Source: Rutstroemia sp. NJR-2017a BVV2
Lineage: Eukaryota > Ascomycota > Leotiomycetes > Helotiales > Rutstroemiaceae
Length of the DNA stretch: 64,000 bases
Direction of reading: 5' to 3'
Assembly: GCA_002946415.1 (NCBI GenBank)
Contig: NJPS01000022.1
Span: 496,001-560,000, forward strand
Each line of letters starts with the position of its first letter. Positions within the stretch are counted from its first letter, which is position 1. The notes below the pieces were generated by a model. It was not told the DNA's origin, did not search any database, and saw only the letters and a program-made list of their open reading frames with translations. Below are positions 59,122 through 64,000 of the stretch, one piece after another. A program made the translations under genes and the position numbers.

Positions 59122-62097
59122 ATGACAGCGCTTCGAGACGCGCTATCGCGATCAGATACATTTCTGCGGCCCCGGTCGGAATATATTTCGAGTTCAAACG
59201 TACAGTCCGATGATTCCACGCCGTCCACTCCAGAACGAGACCAAGAACGAAGACCAAGACAGGTGCGAAAACCTTCACCTGGTCTCGCTGCCCGTCTCGC
59301 AGCTTTAGGATTTGGCAAAGATCCAAGCCAAAACGCATCAACAACACCACCATCAACGTCACAGGCTGAGCACATAGGCCGCATCCCCGAAGATCAAATT
59401 CGCCAGCTTGACCAGATCCATCGTGCTAATTCTACCCATTCGCACGTTCAACGAAGAGGTCGAGCCTGGAGTGGCAGTGTTGGTCCTCTCACGCCGCAGA
59501 TTACTGGTGGTAGCTTCGGGAGCCCTAACGATACCAGCGTTGGTGATACACGAATAGTCGAGAGTGCCACACGTTCGACGCCCCCGCCTGATAGCTTTGG
59601 TGACCAGAACATGACAGCCAAGGCTGACCGGGTGGTGATGGATTCTCAAAAATATCGATTACCAGAACATACAAATGGAAATGGCACAAAAGCAATGGCA
59701 GATACCAAACAAGCACACATCGAACGTTATATACCTTCCGATGACGACGAAACACCTCCACCCCCAATAGCGAAAGATACTCCACCAGGCGGGACAACAC
59801 CAAACGAATTCTCGGCTGATGTTTCATCATACTTCAACCCCTTTGGCCACCAGCGTGCAGGCTCGGTCTACACATTATCTCGAGTGTCATTCGCAAATCA
59901 GCTTGCGCAATTGACCTCACTACAGCTACCCGATGCTGCTTCTCTATCCACGAAGATCTCCGCAATTCCTAGCTCTAAATCGGCTTCTAGAGCTTTAATG
60001 GGAGCTGCAGACCAAATCAGAAGCTGGATATCGAAGGCATCCGAAGTGGTCTCTGGTCTCGATGGCGAGGATGATGTGGAATGGGCCGCGGCAGGTGGGA
60101 GAGAAGGCCTGGAAGAAGTAGACAATGCCATCACTCGGTTCGAAAAGTTAATTAACGTTTACGTCTCTGCCATAGAAGCTCTGCAAGAACGTCCAGATAT
60201 CGCCACGGTGCCCGCAGATGAGCTGCAAACGGTTGTATTACAAGTGGAGACCATTCTTGTAGAATGGGAGAAAATCCGCCGCACACTCAAAGCTGTCAAA
60301 AACTCAGTGGAGATTGCTATGGAATGGGAGGAACTGTGGAATACTGTTCTAGGAGATATAGGCAACGAGATGGATGTCTTGGCTCGACTCGTCTTTGAAA
60401 TGGAAGAGAAAAGACACAAGTCATTAGCAGAAGCCGACACTGATGGAGTCGATATCAAGGAACTCGAAACGATTGTTGAGGAGACTCCACCAGCAAAGTC
60501 TAGGTTGCAAGTGAACAGTCGCTTCAGCATGCAACCGGCTTTCCCAATGAGTCCAAACTCACCAAATACACCTATAATGGCTCAAGACGACTCAAGTCTT
60601 TTGGCTCTCTTCGCAAGAATGCAGCCGTTAAGGGCATCCTTGGACTTCTTACCCATGAGGCTATCTACATTCCATGCTAGAGCCGAAAAGATCTTCCCTA
60701 CCGCTTGCGACGAGCTCGAGACGCGACGGGACGGTTTGGAGAAAAGCTGGAAGACACTTGAGAAGGATGCTGAATCGTTGCGGAGAGAGCTCGGTGAGGA
60801 CCGTTGGGTTCTTGTATTCCGAGGTGCCGGCAGGCAGGCCCAAAAAATGTACGAGTCTGTAGAACGAAGTCTCAACAAGTTGAAAGAGTCCCTCGATGCT
60901 GGTGTCCACTTGAACAATCCAGCTACAATGGGCAAAAAGATTGAGAATTATGAAGCGAAGAAGGTGCATTATGGTCCAGCGATTGAGCGTGTCCTGTCAA
61001 TCATTGAGAAGGGAGTGAAAGATCGTCTGACGGTCAACGGCGAAATCTTGAGACTGCACTCAGATATGCAGCACAAGTGGGACACGCTGAAAGAGCAGAT
61101 GAATGAACTTGATGTTAGTTTGGACGAGCTTCAAGCAGATCGCAGGAACCAGCAGCTCAGAGATTCAATTTCGAGCATGGTGTCTTCAAATGACAGATCA
61201 ACCGTTGGAAGCTACGATACTCCTGGAAGCTCACCGGCATCCTCGGTCATCATGTCAGGCCTCAGCAGTAAGCTTGATCCAGCCACACCTGCTAGAAATG
61301 GCAAGGTACGGACGGGAGGTAAAACTAGTCTTCCTCAACCCGGTTCGAGAAGGAATTTCAGCGCAGGACAACCCACTACTAGGACAGGGTTCTCTAGAGC
61401 AACACCATCTCCGGTTCCACGCCAGAACTCAGCTACTCCTACCAACAGACTTCCAAGACCGTCTAATATACAGCTTGATGGCCGGCCTAGATGGAACTCG
61501 AGCACAAATACTAATGACATAATCGTCGGTCACAATTTTAAGCCTCTCAGTCTAACAACACCAAGTCCTCATGCACGTCAGCCACCGTCTGCTCACTCTA
61601 ATTATTCCAACAATTCCATGACACCGGATTCCAGAATTCCGCTTCGAAGCCCACTTAGTCGCGGAAATACAGCCTCACCAGCTCCTCAAGAATCCACGAC
61701 ACCTTCACGTAGAGCATTTTCTAGATCAGCGGTTCGTGAGCTTTCCACACCTGGTCCATACTCCCAACAAGTCTTATCTCAAAACTCGCCAGCTCCTCGT
61801 CCACGCTTGTTAGTGAGCAAATCATCCATGGGCAATCTTTCAGGCGACAATCGTCGCTTTTCAATGCAGCCATCTGCAAGTGATCCAAGAGCTACTCCAG
61901 TCGTCCGATCTTCTAGTTCGATGGCTACAGGCAGAAGGACGAGTCTTCTGCCAACCCCCAAAGGACGACCTGGTTCGAGCATTAGCGGGCGAGAAAGCCC
62001 CCAAGCAATTGCCGGCGCTGCGATAGCAATGAGGAGAGGAAGCAGCAACGGAAGCACGGACAGCAAAGGGAATCCTAGGAAGCTGTGGAGGCCGTGA
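59122..62097 (+). CDS. kar9: KAR9-domain cortical/microtubule-linking protein
   Basis: Intronless frame of 991 residues from ATG 59122. In-frame codons upstream contain no earlier ATG. Residues ~1-250 are low-complexity Ser/Thr/Pro-rich. Residues ~255-690 form the helical KAR9 domain, with landmarks SRVSFANQLAQLTSLQLP, EWAAAGGREGLEEVDNAI, EWEELWNTVLGDIGNEMD, ARMQPLRASLDFLPMRLS, DRWVLVFRGAGRQAQKMYES and HSDMQHKWDTLKEQM. The remaining ~300 residues are basic and Ser/Pro-rich. An SRIP sequence (residues 837-840, codons 61630-61641) fits the SxIP motif that binds EB1/Bim1, and a basic LLPTPKGR lies near residue 942. In yeast, Kar9 links microtubule plus ends through Bim1 to myosin V for spindle positioning. 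A comparable role in nuclear positioning is inferred. Confidence 0.93.
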   Translation: MTALRDALSRSDTFLRPRSEYISSSNVQSDDSTPSTPERDQERRPRQVRKPSPGLAARLAALGFGKDPSQNASTTPPSTSQAEHIGRIPEDQIRQLDQIHRANSTHSHVQRRGRAWSGSVGPLTPQITGGSFGSPNDTSVGDTRIVESATRSTPPPDSFGDQNMTAKADRVVMDSQKYRLPEHTNGNGTKAMADTKQAHIERYIPSDDDETPPPPIAKDTPPGGTTPNEFSADVSSYFNPFGHQRAGSVYTLSRVSFANQLAQLTSLQLPDAASLSTKISAIPSSKSASRALMGAADQIRSWISKASEVVSGLDGEDDVEWAAAGGREGLEEVDNAITRFEKLINVYVSAIEALQERPDIATVPADELQTVVLQVETILVEWEKIRRTLKAVKNSVEIAMEWEELWNTVLGDIGNEMDVLARLVFEMEEKRHKSLAEADTDGVDIKELETIVEETPPAKSRLQVNSRFSMQPAFPMSPNSPNTPIMAQDDSSLLALFARMQPLRASLDFLPMRLSTFHARAEKIFPTACDELETRRDGLEKSWKTLEKDAESLRRELGEDRWVLVFRGAGRQAQKMYESVERSLNKLKESLDAGVHLNNPATMGKKIENYEAKKVHYGPAIERVLSIIEKGVKDRLTVNGEILRLHSDMQHKWDTLKEQMNELDVSLDELQADRRNQQLRDSISSMVSSNDRSTVGSYDTPGSSPASSVIMSGLSSKLDPATPARNGKVRTGGKTSLPQPGSRRNFSAGQPTTRTGFSRATPSPVPRQNSATPTNRLPRPSNIQLDGRPRWNSSTNTNDIIVGHNFKPLSLTTPSPHARQPPSAHSNYSNNSMTPDSRIPLRSPLSRGNTASPAPQESTTPSRRAFSRSAVRELSTPGPYSQQVLSQNSPAPRPRLLVSKSSMGNLSGDNRRFSMQPSASDPRATPVVRSSSSMATGRRTSLLPTPKGRPGSSISGRESPQAIAGAAIAMRRGSSNGSTDSKGNPRKLWRP

Positions 62098-63337
62098 AGA
62101 ACTATCCTATCCAGCTACCACATACGTCATATATTGAAAGCGACGGCGAATTAGGGGATGGCGTTCACTTGTTTGAATTTTCTTGACTTTGCCACGTCAA
62201 AGTCTGGGGAGAGGGCGTTAATTTTACTTGTATTTTCACATGGGTTTGAATTGTGAGAACTCGATCGATGTCTTTTAGCGAATGGATTTTTTTCTCGTCG
62301 TTGGAATTATACACAGCGGGGTAAAGCATGGCGAGCGAAGCGTTTGCATGGTAGAACACGTTTGCTGGCACAACATTCTGGCCATCGTTGCATCTAATTG
62401 AATGAGGGATGTATGGAACGTGTTGATGCTGGGGGAGAGTGGATACGGGGAGGATGGAGAGAGGGAATGAGGGAAGGGAAGGGGGGATACCGTTCTTTGT
62501 ATGATATTTGATATTAGGATTAAGACCTTTTAGTTGAAGAAGAAGAATGTGATACCCTCTGACTTACATAATACTTCTAGCTATGTGGCTATTTTCACTC
62601 GTTCTGGCCTCACGGCCATTACACTCGCTCTATGTCGATCAGGGGAGTAGTACTCTTACTAGCTGGCTACGGATCGGAAACACTGTGTTCCGGCTGTCAT
62701 AGAACGTTCACGCTCAGCCATGATGCAATATAAGCTGGGTAGACTAGTACATACTCTCCCCTCCCCTTAACAAAGGCTATTCGGCAGCTCAACACCTTAC
62801 ACAGAGCAACTTTGCAAGCAGGCCTTGATCCAAGTAGCCAGCTACCCCTGCTCGATCTCGTTTAAACTGGTTCAGGGTGTAGATTGCCAAGTCGGCAAAA
62901 GGTTTCTGTGGCAAATTCTCAAAATGTGATCAATTCTACTTGCTGGACATGTTGGTTATACTAAGGCCAAGTCTCATCAAATAGCCTTTGTTTAAAGGGA
63001 GGGTCAGTCTGCGATGGTGGAAAAGAGGGGATGCGCGGTCGCCGCCAGTCATCTTTACGGTAAACTTTTCTGGCTCCTCTAGCCTCGGATAAGCTCCTGA
63101 ACTCTTATACAAGAGGTAACTCTGTAGCTACTAACTAAACCATAAAAAGGCTCATAACAGTCAAACCAAAAGGTGATGCTACACTTAAGAATCTAAGATG
63201 TAGCTGTTATAGCATGTATCTAGTCTTTCTCACACTAGAGGACAAGCAGCTAGAGTTAACAGAAGGTATATTGAATGTGACAAAAGAATCTAGAACTAGC
63301 TATGACCAGAAGGATATTCCCAACTTGTAGGGATCGA
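62098..63337. other. Intergenic between convergent KAR9 and GMC genes
   Basis: No gene is supported. The only notable open frame (62165-62371, minus) is short and featureless. Both flanking genes end here, so 3' UTRs of KAR9 (left) and the GMC oxidoreductase (right) must lie inside. Confidence 0.65.
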
Positions 63338-64000
63338 CTATTTCAAAAGCTTTATGATTTTTTCCGTGGCCATCTCAGCCAGAGTTTCATACAGGAAAGA
63401 AGGATTTGAGGTCGTTGGCGCAGGGCTGAGAGATCCATCAATCACGTATAAGTTTTCCGTGCCGTAGACCTTGGCATTGATATCCGTGCAGTGTGTGCCG
63501 CCCGCGGAACCATTGCTGGTGCCAATGGTGCAGGAACCTCCCCAGTCTAGATATTGTCAGTTCAATGCCTTGAGGGGGGAAAAAAGAGATTTTAGCAGAA
63601 ACACTTACGGTTGTTCGAGACGCTAGCATGTGCCTTGAGGTAGGTCTCATAAGATGTAAGATCACCAACAGGCAGCGTGGTGACGGTGAGACCAGGATAC
63701 GATGCCGTGGCATCCATGAATCGCTGCAAGGCAAGAGCGAACATCTTGACATCCAAATCATTTGTCAGCCAAGGGCCAACGCCAGCTCCGTATTGCAAGG
63801 ATCCAGCACTATTCAAAACGATACTGCCACGGCTGAGAGCACCCTCGTTCAAATTAAACTGGCACATGAATGAGCCGTTGACAGCAGTGGGGGTTGAACA
63901 GATGGTTTGGACAGTCATCTGAGTGGTGGTATCGGTATCATTGACAGTGATCCAGCCAACCAATTGGCGTCCTACGCCGGTAAGAGGACCTGCAGCGTGG
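63338..64000 (-). CDS. GMC (glucose-methanol-choline) oxidoreductase, C-terminal part, cut by window edge
   Basis: The 3' end of an FAD-dependent GMC oxidoreductase. Exons are 63609-64000 (continuing beyond the window) and 63338-63546, joined by a 62-nt intron with GTAAGT and CTAG ends. The splice creates NNHWGGSC, containing the conserved active-site His-Trp of the family. Downstream are the typical DINAKVYGTENLYVIDGS and TSNPSFLYETLAEMATEKII, which close the FAD-binding fold. Upstream, GPLTGVGRQLVGWITV and GALSRGSIVLNS match the substrate-domain part (SRG block). The last residues are KLLK. Only ~200 residues are visible, so substrate (alcohol, sugar, cellobiose-type or other) and secretion cannot be judged. 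Confidence 0.92.

Overview
The window is nuclear DNA of a filamentous ascomycete (Pezizomycotina). The evidence is many short GT-AG introns, a CrnA-type nitrate transporter, an ARCA-like (Fungal_trans_2) regulator, and one giant gene resembling leashin, the Woronin-body tether of septate Pezizomycotina. A Leotiomycetes-like host is only a guess. I saw no rRNA, tRNA, CRISPR array or virus.

Layout, left to right. About 1.1 kb of gene-free DNA precedes a six-exon nitrate transporter (minus strand, 1100-2997), followed by about 3 kb of promoter/intergenic DNA with GATA-type sites and a TCAC microsatellite. A giant two-exon gene (minus, 5950-25685; 6559 residues, first exon 18.2 kb without an intron) fills the next 20 kb. 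It combines an N-terminal repeat-rich region, a long Glu/Pro/Ser-rich middle studded with Lys-rich modules, and a coiled-coil C-terminal domain. A sixteen-exon full-size ABCB exporter (minus, 27451-32762) follows. The region 33.3-38.5 kb looks like a decaying accessory locus: a MITE-like element (33336-33528), a cytochrome P450 pseudogene broken by three nonsense codons (33706-35536), and a frameshifted ABCG-transporter relic (35827-36629).

To the right lie a four-exon FLC/TRP-like membrane protein (plus, 40034-42366) and an 8.4-kb gene-poor stretch with three tandem copies of a ~170-bp repeat. Next come a single-pass Kelch-like surface protein (plus, 50786-53041), an ARCA-like regulator (minus, 54464-56984) in which I find no zinc cluster, a KAR9-domain protein (plus, 59122-62097), and the 3' end of a GMC oxidoreductase cut by the window edge (minus, 63338-64000).

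Most intact genes are housekeeping or cell-biology genes with no obvious shared pathway: nitrogen uptake, septal-pore organisation, drug/metabolite export, membrane/ER homeostasis, cell surface, transcription, and microtubule-cortex linkage. The only functional cluster signal is the ABCB exporter beside the dead P450 and ABCG genes. It may be the remains of a detoxification or secondary-metabolite locus whose exporter was kept. Gene models were spliced by eye from frame, splice-site consensus and family conservation. No database search was run.
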